Assembly (NCBI RefSeq): GCF_000308795.1
Contig: NZ_BAGK01000305.1
Location: 1 to 37,229 of the forward strand
Direction of reading: 5' to 3'
DNA length: 37,229 bases
Source: Nocardia thailandica NBRC 100428
Lineage (GTDB): Bacteria; Actinomycetota; Actinomycetes; Mycobacteriales; Mycobacteriaceae
Below the pieces are notes generated by a model. It worked only from the letters and a program-made list of their open reading frames with translations. It searched no databases and was not told the origin of the DNA. A program made the translations under genes and the position numbers. Within the stretch, counting starts at the first letter, position 1. Each line of letters opens with the position of its first letter. This document shows, piece after piece, positions 17,740-24,860 of the stretch.

Positions 17740-18526
17740 TCCCGGCCCGCGCGGCCTCCTCGGCGGCTTCGACGAGGAGCTCGGCCGCCCGGGACGACCC
17801 GGGCGGCCGGGTCGCGCCGGTGCGACCCGACAGCGACAGCGCGGCGACCGCGCCGCGGCGGCCGTCCCGCAGCGGCGCGGCCACGCAGACGACCCCGTCG
17901 AGGGACTCCTCGCGATCGACGGCGACCCCGCGATGACACCGGACCCGGTCCAGCTCCCGGTGCAGATCCGCCCGACGGTCGATCGTCCGGTCGGTGAACC
18001 TCGGCAGGCGGTCGGGGAGGGCGAGCTCGACGACGCTCGGCGGCAGCGCCGCCAGCAGCGCCTTGCCGACCGCGGTGCAGTGCGCGGGCATCCGGCCGCC
18101 GAGCCGCGTCGGGAGGCTGTCGCCGCCGCGGCCGACGGCCTTGTCGATGAGCAGGACCCGGGGCCCGTCGAGCACCGCGAGGTGCGCGATCATCCCGGTG
18201 CGCCCGCACAGTTCGTGCAGCAGGGGGCCGAGCGCGTCGCGGATCTCGTTGTGCTCGATGGCGAGTCCGCCCAGCTCGAGGGCGCGGGTGCCGAGCCGGT
18301 AGCCGCCGGGGGCGTGCGCCAGCCAGCGCAACCGGATCATCTGATCGATGATGCGATGCGCGCTCGAGCGGGGCAGGCCGGTGCGTTCGGCCACATCGAG
18401 CAGCGTGCGTACCGGCGCGGGCCCGTCGAAGGTGTCCAGGATCAGGGTCATCCGCTCGATCATCGAGACGGGGATGGCGCCGGTGCGGGACACCGGCCGG
18501 GTCGTGACGCGCCCGTGGACCGTCAT
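17675..18526 (-). CDS. IclR family transcriptional regulator
   Basis: A 283-residue DNA-binding regulator. The N-terminal winged helix-turn-helix spans residues ~22-80 (TLLDVAERTGLPRSSAHRIIDQMIRLRWL, then the wing GGYRLGTRALELG). The C-terminal effector domain has GMIAHLAVLDGPRVLLIDKAVG, HCTAVGKALLAALP and the landmark VDREESLDGVVCVAAPL. ATG 18526 follows GAGGTGA. The last ~21 residues lie over the end of the phosphatase gene and are Ser/Arg/Gly-rich, so the C-terminus has drifted beyond the normal IclR end. The effector and targets are unknown; no obvious catabolic operon adjoins it. Confidence 0.9.
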   Translation of the reverse strand: MTVHGRVTTRPVSRTGAIPVSMIERMTLILDTFDGPAPVRTLLDVAERTGLPRSSAHRIIDQMIRLRWLAHAPGGYRLGTRALELGGLAIEHNEIRDALGPLLHELCGRTGMIAHLAVLDGPRVLLIDKAVGRGGDSLPTRLGGRMPAHCTAVGKALLAALPPSVVELALPDRLPRFTDRTIDRRADLHRELDRVRCHRGVAVDREESLDGVVCVAAPLRDGRRGAVAALSLSGRTGATRPPGSSRAAELLVEAAEEAARAGISRRGSSAVSPGSGRRFPGPR

Positions 18527-18644
18527 GGATCACCTCGCTGCTGTGCGCCGTCGTTCTCGGCACCAACCCTGCCGCCGCGGCGGGCCGGGGGAATCCCGGA
18601 AACTACGGAGACCGCCGCCGGGCGCTACGGATCTCGCGGCGCGG

Positions 18645-20918
18645 TCACACGGACCGGCCGGTCGCCCACGCGGCGATCTGGGTGCGCGAGGTGAAGCCCA
18701 GCTTGGTGAGGATGTGGTCGACGTGGCTCTCCGCGGTGCGGACCGAGATCACCAGTTCCCGCGCGATCCGGCGATTGGGGTAGCCCTGGGCGATCAGGCG
18801 CGCGACGTCGCGTTCGCGGCGGGTGAGCAACTCGGGTCCGGCGTCGATGGCGGCGGCCGCCGGGGGCGCGCCCATGGCGAAGTCGACGGCGTCCTCCACG
18901 CCGAGCGCGGCGCCCGCGTCGAAGCACTCGGTGAACCGCGGCTCGCCGAGCTCGGCCGCGACCCGGTCGCGGACCCGGCGGCCGATGAGCTGGGTCATCG
19001 CGTGCGCCAACCGCTGCGAGCTGCCCCGCCGCACGGCCGACGCCGCGCCCATGAGCCGCGCCGCGCGCTCGCCGTCGCCGTCGGCGGCCGCCGCCCAGGC
19101 CAGGCCGTCGACGCTGGTCGCGATCCAGGCGCACCGGTCGAACAGCCGGAACAACTCGATCGACCGGCGCAGCGCGGCGACCGCGCCGGGCAGGTCGCCC
19201 GCGCGGTGGCGCTGGGTGCCGACCGCCCAGTGCGCCAGACCGCCGAGCAGGTGCGAGCCGTGGTCGGTGGCCGCCGACATCAGCCGCTCGGCCAGCGCGC
19301 CGGCGAGCGGGTCGTCGATGGCCTGGGCGCACACGGCGGCGAAGGCCAGGCTCTCCATCTCCACCCGGGGGTGGGCGCAGGCGCCCGCGCGCTGCGCCAC
19401 CGCCACCGCGATGTCGAGGGCTTCGCGGGGATCGCCGCCGCCGAAGACCAGCACGGCCCGCGCCATCTCCGCCTCGGCCCGCACCCGTTCCGACCCGCGT
19501 TCGGCGGCGATCTCCGCACTCGCCCAGGCGAATTCCGCCGCGGCGTCGGTCTCGGAGAGCATGGCCGCGATCACCGAGCACGCCGCCAGCGCCCTGGCCC
19601 GGTCGACGGTGCGCTCGGCGTTCGCGGCCAGCGCCTCCCGCAGCCAGCGGTAGCCCTCGAGCAGCAGGTGGCAGTGCTCCCAGAACGGCCACAGCTCGGT
19701 CGCGATCCCCAGCGCGCGCCGGGCACCGGCGGGATCGTCGAGGCCGAACTGCAGGGCGGCGCGCAGGTTGGCGTGTTCGCGCGCGACCTCGGCGAACCAG
19801 CGCGTGTCGGCGGCGCTCCAGTAGTCGGTGCGCCCGCGGCGCGCGAGCCGGTAGAAGTACTCGCGGTGGCGGACGCGCACGGCGTAGTCGTCGCCGCGCT
19901 CCCGGAGCCGGTCGGCCGCGAACTGGCGCAGGGGTTCGAGCATGGTGTACCGGCCGGTGCCGTCGGCGCCGGGACCGTAGGCCAGCACGGACTTGTCGAC
20001 GAGACCGCTCAGCGCCGCGAGCAGGGTCTGCGGTGCGCCGACCCTGCACACGGCTTCGGCGGCGTCGAGACCCACCCCGCCCGCGAAGACCGACAGCTGC
20101 TCCCACAGGCGTTGCTCGTCGTGGGTGCACAGGTCGTAGCTCCAGCGGATCGCCGAGGCCAGGGTCTGCTGGCGCGCGGGCGCGGCCCGCAACCCGCCGG
20201 TGAGCAGGCCGAGGGCGTCGTCGAGACGGGCGAGCACCTGCTCGGGGGTGAACATCCGCAACCGCAGCGCCGCCAGTTCCACCGCGAGCGGGATCCCGTC
20301 GAGCCTGCGGCAGATCATGGCCAGGGTCGCCGGGTCGGCGGCGCTGCGCGCGAAGGCCGGGTCCGCGGCGGTGGCGCGATCGACGAGCAGCCGCACGGCA
20401 GGCCCGTCGGGGTCGGGATGGCCGGGACCGGGCACCGGCAGCGGGGCCACCGGCAGCACCTGCTCGCCGGGCACGCCGAGCGGCTCGCGGCTCGTCGCCA
20501 GGATCCGCAGCCCGGTCGTCGCGGGCACGACCCGGTCGACGAACGCGGCGCACGCGCCGATCAGGTGCTCGCAGTTGTCCAGGATCAGCAGCAGATCGGT
20601 GTCTGCCAGGTGCGCGGTGAGCGCGGTCAGCGGGTCGCTCGTGTCGTCGCGCAGCCCGAGTTCGCGGGCCACCGTCGAGACGACCAGGTCCGGATCGCCG
20701 ACGTGGGCCAGCTCGACCAGCCACACCCCGCCGGGGAACGCCCGCCGGGCGACCGCGCCGACGCGCCTGCCCAGCCGCGTCTTCCCGACGCCACCGGGCC
20801 CGGTCAGGGTCAGCAGGCGGGTGCCGCCGAGCAGCTTCCTCGCCGCCGCGACATCGTCGTCGCGGCCGATGAAGCTGGTCACCTCCGCCGGGAGGTTTCC
20901 CGGTTCACGCCTGCCCAC
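18645..20918 (-). CDS. Large ATPase-LuxR transcriptional regulator
   Basis: A 757-residue regulator of the actinobacterial STAND-type ATPase-LuxR family. The ATPase has a P-loop TLTGPGGVGKTRLG (residues 37-50), a Walker B strand LLLILDNCEHLIG, and the sensor-like LRILATSREPLGVPGE. A helical, TPR-like region follows (~residues 330-670). The end is a LuxR helix-turn-helix: LTRRERDVARLIAQGYPNRRIARELVISVRTAESHVDHILTKLGFTSRTQIAAWA. Proteins of this kind switch on target promoters after ligand and ATP binding. It is not next to a biosynthetic cluster here, so the targets are unknown. GTG 20918 was chosen as the last start before the conserved beginning (LPAEVTSFIGRDDD). Confidence 0.92.
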   Translation of the reverse strand: MGRREPGNLPAEVTSFIGRDDDVAAARKLLGGTRLLTLTGPGGVGKTRLGRRVGAVARRAFPGGVWLVELAHVGDPDLVVSTVARELGLRDDTSDPLTALTAHLADTDLLLILDNCEHLIGACAAFVDRVVPATTGLRILATSREPLGVPGEQVLPVAPLPVPGPGHPDPDGPAVRLLVDRATAADPAFARSAADPATLAMICRRLDGIPLAVELAALRLRMFTPEQVLARLDDALGLLTGGLRAAPARQQTLASAIRWSYDLCTHDEQRLWEQLSVFAGGVGLDAAEAVCRVGAPQTLLAALSGLVDKSVLAYGPGADGTGRYTMLEPLRQFAADRLRERGDDYAVRVRHREYFYRLARRGRTDYWSAADTRWFAEVAREHANLRAALQFGLDDPAGARRALGIATELWPFWEHCHLLLEGYRWLREALAANAERTVDRARALAACSVIAAMLSETDAAAEFAWASAEIAAERGSERVRAEAEMARAVLVFGGGDPREALDIAVAVAQRAGACAHPRVEMESLAFAAVCAQAIDDPLAGALAERLMSAATDHGSHLLGGLAHWAVGTQRHRAGDLPGAVAALRRSIELFRLFDRCAWIATSVDGLAWAAAADGDGERAARLMGAASAVRRGSSQRLAHAMTQLIGRRVRDRVAAELGEPRFTECFDAGAALGVEDAVDFAMGAPPAAAAIDAGPELLTRRERDVARLIAQGYPNRRIARELVISVRTAESHVDHILTKLGFTSRTQIAAWATGRSV

Positions 20919-20938
20919 GCCGGCTACTGTCGCACGCG

Positions 20939-20957
20939 CGCCCGCCCGGTGCGGGCG
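20939..20957 (-). terminator. Possible terminator after the SRPBCC gene
   Basis: Perfect 7-bp stem CGCCCGC (20939-20945) and GCGGGCG (20951-20957) with loop CCGGT. It lies 124 bp beyond the SRPBCC stop (21082) and just upstream of the LuxR-type gene. It could equally be a leader structure. Confidence 0.35.
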
Positions 20958-21081
20958 GATCGGGTCCCCCGCTTCCCGCCTCGTGGGCAGGGCCTGCGAC
21001 CGTCCCGGTTCGACCCGGCAGTGGACGGCCGCCGACGACGAACGCGCCGGAGGAATGCGACCCGGCGCCCGTCGCCGGTCG

Positions 21082-21510
21082 TCAGTCGCTCTCGGCGGCC
21101 CGCTTGATCCCTTCGACGTGGCTCGCCCACATGCCGCGCGCGTGCTCGGCCGCCGGCTCGTCGGCGTTGTTGTCCTGGCTCAGCGAGAGCCGGGTGCCCG
21201 CGCCGCGCGGGGTCAGCGCGTAGGTGAGGGTGTGATAGTTCTCCGGCAGGTCCGGCGCGCCGCTCAGCGGACTGTAATGGGTGAGTTCCAGCAACCGGCC
21301 CGGCCGCACCGTCACGATCCGCCCGCGGTCCTCGTACCGTCTGCCCTGGAATTCGCCGCGCCACGTGATCGGGCTGCCCGGCCGCCAGTCGGTCTCGACC
21401 GCGGCGCCGAACATGAACTCCCGGATGTGCGCCGGATCGGTCAGCACCGCCCACACCCGCTCCGGCGGCGCCTCGACATCGATCTCGACGGTGGCAACGA
21501 ATCCGGTCAT
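21082..21510 (-). CDS. SRPBCC / START-like ligand-binding protein
   Basis: A 142-residue single-domain protein starting VATVEIDVEAPPERVWAVLTDPAHIREFMFGAAVETDWRPGSPITWRGE and ending in an amphipathic helix (GMWASHVEGIKRAAES). This is the AHSA1/polyketide-cyclase-like helix-grip fold with a hydrophobic cavity. Such proteins bind lipids or small aromatic ligands; no enzymatic residues can be assigned. ATG 21510 is preferred because AAGGAG lies nine bases upstream; the frame-opening TTG at 21519 abuts that site. It is a single gene. Confidence 0.85.
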   Translation of the reverse strand: MTGFVATVEIDVEAPPERVWAVLTDPAHIREFMFGAAVETDWRPGSPITWRGEFQGRRYEDRGRIVTVRPGRLLELTHYSPLSGAPDLPENYHTLTYALTPRGAGTRLSLSQDNNADEPAAEHARGMWASHVEGIKRAAESD

Positions 21511-21566
21511 CGCACTCAACTCCTTCGGATCGGCTACCGCGAGCCTACGAGCCGGGACACCCGCCG

Positions 21567-21581
21567 GTCTTGGACAAAGAC
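21567..21581. repeat. Inverted repeat upstream of the SRPBCC gene
   Basis: GTCTT-GGACA-AAGAC, 5-bp arms with a 5-nt spacer, is AT-rich for this DNA and lies 57 bp upstream of the SRPBCC start. It could be an operator; no regulator gene adjoins it. Confidence 0.3.
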
Positions 21582-21637
21582 GCCATCATCCGGGGGCGGG
21601 GCGGCGGCCGGTGGCGGGTTTGGTCCAGAATGTGAAG

Positions 21638-21718
21638 ATGGACGGTGGACCTGAGACGATATCCGGGGTGGTGGTGACTGTGCGGACGACGGCAGTCACG
21701 ACGCCTGTTCGCGCCTAG
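21638..21718 (+). CDS. Possible 26-aa leader ORF rich in Thr and Val
   Basis: ATG 21638 lies six bases after CAGAAT (21626-21631), a poor but possible -10 box. The frame stops at TAG 21716-21718, 36 nt before the next gene. The peptide has six threonines and six valines out of 26 residues. The composition is reminiscent of attenuator peptides, but no hairpin pair was found and the downstream gene is of unknown function. Low confidence. Confidence 0.2.
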   Translation: MDGGPETISGVVVTVRTTAVTTPVRA

Positions 21719-21754
21719 TCCGATGTCGCACCGACGAGGGCCGGGGACAGGGTC

Positions 21755-22222
21755 GTGACGGAGTTCGAGGACAACCGATTCGACGCGGTCGAGCGGCTGC
21801 GCCGCAAGTGGGAGGCGATCAAAGCGGCCGAGCAGGACTCCGGAACGCCCGAGACCGGTCCGTCGAACGTGGTGCGGCTACCGCGCCCGCCGCGGCGCGT
21901 CGGAGGGGAGGCCGCCGGGCCGGGGCCCCGGCCGGGGCCGCCCGATGCCGTCGTCGATCCGGCCCCCACCCGCCCGGTGACCCGGGCCGAGCTGCAGGCC
22001 GAGACCGGGACGTGGCAGGCCGACGAGGCCACCCCGCCCGCGGACCCGCCGCCCGCCCGGGAGAACAAGGTCCTCGATTTCGATCCGTCGCGCCGGAAGC
22101 GCGCCGGCGGAGAGGGTGCGCGCGGGGGCCGCCCGAGGATCGCGCCCCGGCGCGTCGGCTCCGGCGAGAAGGAGCGGGGCGGGGACACCGACCCGACGCC
22201 GCCGGACCGGACCGGCCGTTAG
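21755..22222 (+). CDS. Small disordered protein of unknown function
   Basis: A 155-residue protein I do not recognise. It starts with one clear amphipathic helix (EFEDNRFDAVERLRRKWEAIKAAEQ). The rest is Pro/Gly/Arg-rich and probably disordered, interrupted by short hydrophobic-acidic motifs NVVRLPRPPRR and NKVLDFDPSRRKR that could be binding sites. There is no signal peptide or membrane segment. GTG 21755 was chosen as the start because the helix begins there; a GGGGACAGGG purine run lies just upstream. Codon use supports coding in the first half; the second half is less certain. It converges on the nucleotidyl cyclase, with 23 bp between stops. Confidence 0.6.
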   Translation: MTEFEDNRFDAVERLRRKWEAIKAAEQDSGTPETGPSNVVRLPRPPRRVGGEAAGPGPRPGPPDAVVDPAPTRPVTRAELQAETGTWQADEATPPADPPPARENKVLDFDPSRRKRAGGEGARGGRPRIAPRRVGSGEKERGGDTDPTPPDRTGR

Positions 22223-22245
22223 CGGTCCGCCCGCCGGGTGACCGG

Positions 22246-23043
22246 CTACCGCGCGGCCGAGACCGGTGTGAGCAGGTGCGTGCCGCGCAGGCCCTTGAGG
22301 GTCACGTCGCGGCCGGTCCCGAACGCGAACTCGGGATCGCCGACGAGCGCGTCGAGGACCGGCTCGCTGACCAGCACCTCGCCGCCGTCGGCCTGGGCGG
22401 TGACCCGCGCGGCCATGGCGACGTTGCGTCCGAACAGGTCGTCGCCGCGCCGGACCGAGCTGCCCTGGTGGATGCCGATGCGGACCCGGAAGGCGGTCCC
22501 GCGCCCGGCCGCGGCGTCCTTGTCCAGCGCCGTCTGGATCGCCAGCCCGCAGCCGACGGCCCGGTCCGGCGCGGCGAAGGCGATCATGTAGCCGTCGCCC
22601 TGGTTCTTGACGACGTGCCCGCCGTGCTCGCGCACGCAGCGTTCGACGAGCCGGTGGTGGCGGTCGAGCAGCCTGACCCAGGCGCGATCGCCGAGTTCCT
22701 CGTTCAGCGCGGTCGACTGCTCGATGTCGGAGAACATGATCACGACGTTGCCGTCGGGCGCGAGCCGGGCCAGGTCGGGGCGCTCGACCTGCGCCCAGCC
22801 GGCCAGGTCCTCGATGGAGGTGCGGACCGCGCCGCGGAAACCCTTGGCGCGCACCAGGTCGGCGGCCTGCCATGCGGTGCGCACGGCCTCGCGGCCGCCG
22901 ACGACCAGCCGTTGCGTCGTCGTGGGTCGCGGCCGGCGGGACCGTGCGCGGCGGCTGCGGGCCAGCAGCACCGACAGCGTGACCACGGCGGCGGCCTCGC
23001 CCGCGGCGAGGATCGCCAGCAGGGTGATGACGACAGCGGTCAT
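22246..23043 (-). CDS. Membrane-anchored class III adenylate/guanylate cyclase
   Basis: A 265-residue protein. One N-terminal transmembrane helix (MTAVVITLLAILAAGEAAAVVTLSVLLA) is followed by a basic stretch and the cyclase domain (~residues 98-260). Metal-binding aspartates are Asp106 in MFSDIEQST and Asp150 in VVKNQGDGYMIAF. Lys146 sits at the position that favours ATP over GTP. The Asn/Arg region is DDLFGRNVAMAARV. A single-helix anchor is typical of short actinobacterial cyclases, which act as homodimers. ATG 23043 is preferred over the open frame to 23148. It overlaps by ATGA a 23-codon mini-ORF that looks leaderless. No cNMP-binding partner is in the window. Confidence 0.9.
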   Translation of the reverse strand: MTAVVITLLAILAAGEAAAVVTLSVLLARSRRARSRRPRPTTTQRLVVGGREAVRTAWQAADLVRAKGFRGAVRTSIEDLAGWAQVERPDLARLAPDGNVVIMFSDIEQSTALNEELGDRAWVRLLDRHHRLVERCVREHGGHVVKNQGDGYMIAFAAPDRAVGCGLAIQTALDKDAAAGRGTAFRVRIGIHQGSSVRRGDDLFGRNVAMAARVTAQADGGEVLVSEPVLDALVGDPEFAFGTGRDVTLKGLRGTHLLTPVSAAR

Positions 23044-23111
23044 CGGCCGCGACCGGCCGGTGCGCCGTGGGTGATCGGACCGTTCGGCGGCGGTGCGCCC
23101 GTGCTGCTCAC
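23040..23111 (-). CDS. Candidate leaderless leader peptide (23 aa) upstream of the nucleotidyl cyclase
   Basis: GTG 23111 lies six bases after TACCAT (23118-23123). The frame runs 23 codons and stops at TGA 23040-23042, overlapping the cyclase ATG as ATGA. The peptide is Pro/Gly-rich with a Pro-Pro-Pro run at 7-9, a feature known to slow ribosomes. The architecture is the same as upstream of the diguanylate cyclase gene. It has no recognisable relative, and chance is possible. Confidence 0.35.
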   Translation of the reverse strand: MSSTGAPPPNGPITHGAPAGRGR

Positions 23112-23117
23112 GGCAGA

Positions 23118-23123
23118 ATGGTA
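23118..23123 (-). promoter_or_regulatory. -10 box TACCAT for the nucleotidyl cyclase
   Basis: TACCAT on the minus strand in an AT-richer patch (GTGAACGGATGTGTACCATTCT). The predicted first transcribed base is the mini-ORF GTG at 23111. No good -35. Confidence 0.4.
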
Positions 23124-23363
23124 CACATCCGTTCACTGAAAACTCCACCGGTCGCCCCCGGGCCCGCCGTCAGGCCCGTGACATCGTTCGTCGGCGCGTG
23201 TTCGCGCTGTAACCGGCCGCCTGTGCCCGCCTGTACTGGGATTATCGTCTCCGGCGTCCGCTGGTTCGGGCGCGTCGGCCGCCGGGTGAGGTGTCCGACG
23301 GTTGTGTATCCGGGCCGATCCGGGTCAGAATTCGGTGTACAGGTGAAGCTCCTCTGTGTCCGT

Positions 23364-23377
23364 CGTGGTGCACCACG
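23364..23377. repeat. 14-bp perfect palindrome CGTGGTGCACCACG
   Basis: It lies 83 bp upstream of the PucR-type gene with no spacer, suitable for a dimeric regulator. Which protein binds is unknown; autoregulation by the PucR-type protein is one option. Confidence 0.4.
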
Positions 23378-23459
23378 CGGAAAGCGCGTGCGCCTCGCGT
23401 CGGCAGCCCGGACGGCGGCGGGCACGGGGAGCGCGGTGACCCGAAGTAGGAGACAGCGC

Positions 23460-24719
23460 ATGACCGACAGCGTCCTCCCGACCCGGATCGCGACGGTGGC
23501 AGGCAGGCCGGTGACCGAATGCCTCCCCGCCGCGTCGGTGATCTCGGGCCGCGTCATGAGCCGATTCGTCGTCGGCAGCGACCTCCCCGGCCGGATCCCG
23601 CTCGCGGTCCTGCGCCGCGACGTCACCGCGATGGTGACCGCCTGCCTCGACCTGCTCGCCCGGCTGCTGCGCGGCGACGCGGCCGCCGAACCGCTCGCCG
23701 ACCTGGCCGCGGGTGTCATGGAATGGGCACACGCGGGCGTCCCCGTCGACACGCTGCACCGGGTGGTCCGCGAGAGCCTGGGCATGGCGTTCGAACACTG
23801 TGCGGCGCAGGCGGAGACGGACCGGGACCGGGCGGTCGTCGCGGCGGCGGCGTCCTCGTTCGTGGAGTTGTCTCTGCGGCTGGCGCCGGTGATCTCGCGT
23901 GCCTACCTCAGCGAGGTGCGGGTGACGTCCGGCGACGTCACCGACGCGGTGGCCGATGCCCTGGTGACCGGAACGGCGGTGGCGGCCACGGCCCGGGCAC
24001 GCGGGGTGCGGCTCGCCGCGAGCTACCTGGTCTTCGTGCTCGACCTCGCGCCCGGCGAGGAGGAGCCCGACCCCCACCCGGACCGGCGGATCGCCGCGGA
24101 CCGCACGGCCCGCCGGGTGCGGGCCGAGGTGCTGCGCGCGTGCGGCGACCGTGTGCTGATGCGGCTGGACGGCGACGGCGGGGTCCTGCTCGTCGACCGG
24201 GACCACTTCGATCCCGCCGGGGCCGAGGAATTCGTCGACCGGCTGACGGCGGCGGCGCGGACCGGGATCCGCGCGACCTTCGTCCACGCCGACGTCGAGG
24301 GCGTGCCCGAGGCCGTCGAACGCGGAAAGGCGGTGCTCGAGATCATGCGGCGGCTGCGCCTGGTCGGGCTGCAACGGTTCGAGGAACTGTCGCTGGAATA
24401 CCAGCTGACCCGCCCCGGGACGGCGGCCCGGCACCTGGCCGCGCTGCTGGACCCCCTCGACGCGCATCCGGTCCTGCTCGACACCCTCGCCGCCCACCTC
24501 GCGTCCCGCGCCACCCGCCTGAGCACCGCGCGGGCGCTGCACGTCCACCCCAACACCATCGACTACCGGCTGAACAGGATCGCCGAGATCACCGGGCTCG
24601 ATCCCCTGCGCGCCGACGGCCTCTGGCGCATCCGCTCGGCGCTGGTCGCCCGCCGGATCGGCGTCGAGCCGCGCGAGCCGGACGAGGACACCGACACCCC
24701 GACCGCGGCGGCCTGCTGA
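23460..24719 (+). CDS. PucR/CdaR-type helix-turn-helix regulator
   Basis: A 419-residue regulator. A helical N-terminal part (residues ~35-155, LAVLRRDVTAMVTACLDLLARLL ... VDTLHRVVRESLGMAFEHCAAQ) resembles the RsbT-antagonist-like domain common in actinobacterial PucR proteins. The middle region (~170-320) is a degenerate GGDEF-like fold. The C-terminal helix-turn-helix is LSTARALHVHPNTIDYRLNRIAEITGLDPL, the PucR hallmark. ATG 23460 has AGGAG eight bases upstream. Targets are unknown; its downstream neighbour is a DHA2 efflux gene on the same strand with palindromic sites between them. Confidence 0.9.
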   Translation: MTDSVLPTRIATVAGRPVTECLPAASVISGRVMSRFVVGSDLPGRIPLAVLRRDVTAMVTACLDLLARLLRGDAAAEPLADLAAGVMEWAHAGVPVDTLHRVVRESLGMAFEHCAAQAETDRDRAVVAAAASSFVELSLRLAPVISRAYLSEVRVTSGDVTDAVADALVTGTAVAATARARGVRLAASYLVFVLDLAPGEEEPDPHPDRRIAADRTARRVRAEVLRACGDRVLMRLDGDGGVLLVDRDHFDPAGAEEFVDRLTAAARTGIRATFVHADVEGVPEAVERGKAVLEIMRRLRLVGLQRFEELSLEYQLTRPGTAARHLAALLDPLDAHPVLLDTLAAHLASRATRLSTARALHVHPNTIDYRLNRIAEITGLDPLRADGLWRIRSALVARRIGVEPREPDEDTDTPTAAAC

Positions 24720-24755
24720 CGGGAGGCCCGTAGAGACACGGCGAACACCCCGAAT

Positions 24756-24772
24756 TCACCCGCAACGGGTGA
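24756..24772 (+). terminator. 7-bp hairpin after the PucR-type gene
   Basis: TCACCCG (24756-24762), CAA, CGGGTGA (24766-24772): perfect arms with a 3-nt loop, 37 bp after the PucR stop. It could terminate that message or be an operator for the efflux gene. Confidence 0.45.
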
Positions 24773-24817
24773 TGCCCGCCGCGCGCCGGACTGCGAACCT
24801 GCGTCATCCGACCCGGT

Positions 24818-24840
24818 GGCCGGTTCCGCGGGAACCGGCC
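24818..24840 (+). promoter_or_regulatory. 23-bp palindrome upstream of the DHA2 efflux gene (candidate operator)
   Basis: Perfect 10-bp arms GGCCGGTTCC (24818-24827) and GGAACCGGCC (24831-24840) around GCG, ending 20 bp before ATG 24861. Its size and place suit a TetR- or MarR-type operator controlling the pump. A hairpin in the message leader is the alternative. Confidence 0.5.
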
Positions 24841-24860
24841 TGGAACACGCGAGGTGAGGG

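Larger units (their letters stand above)
23112..23459. other. Divergent regulatory gap between cyclase and PucR-type gene
   Basis: No gene is seen. Several AT-richer patches look like promoter elements for the + strand gene: GTGTAT near 23304, TGTACA near 23336, GATTAT near 23240. A 14-bp perfect palindrome lies at 23364-23377. None of the -10 candidates has a convincing -35 partner. Confidence 0.5.

Noticed and set aside
18348..21107. 919-codon + frame opposite the LuxR-type regulator
   Set aside because: Shadow frame; the minus strand has the P-loop, Walker B and LuxR HTH.
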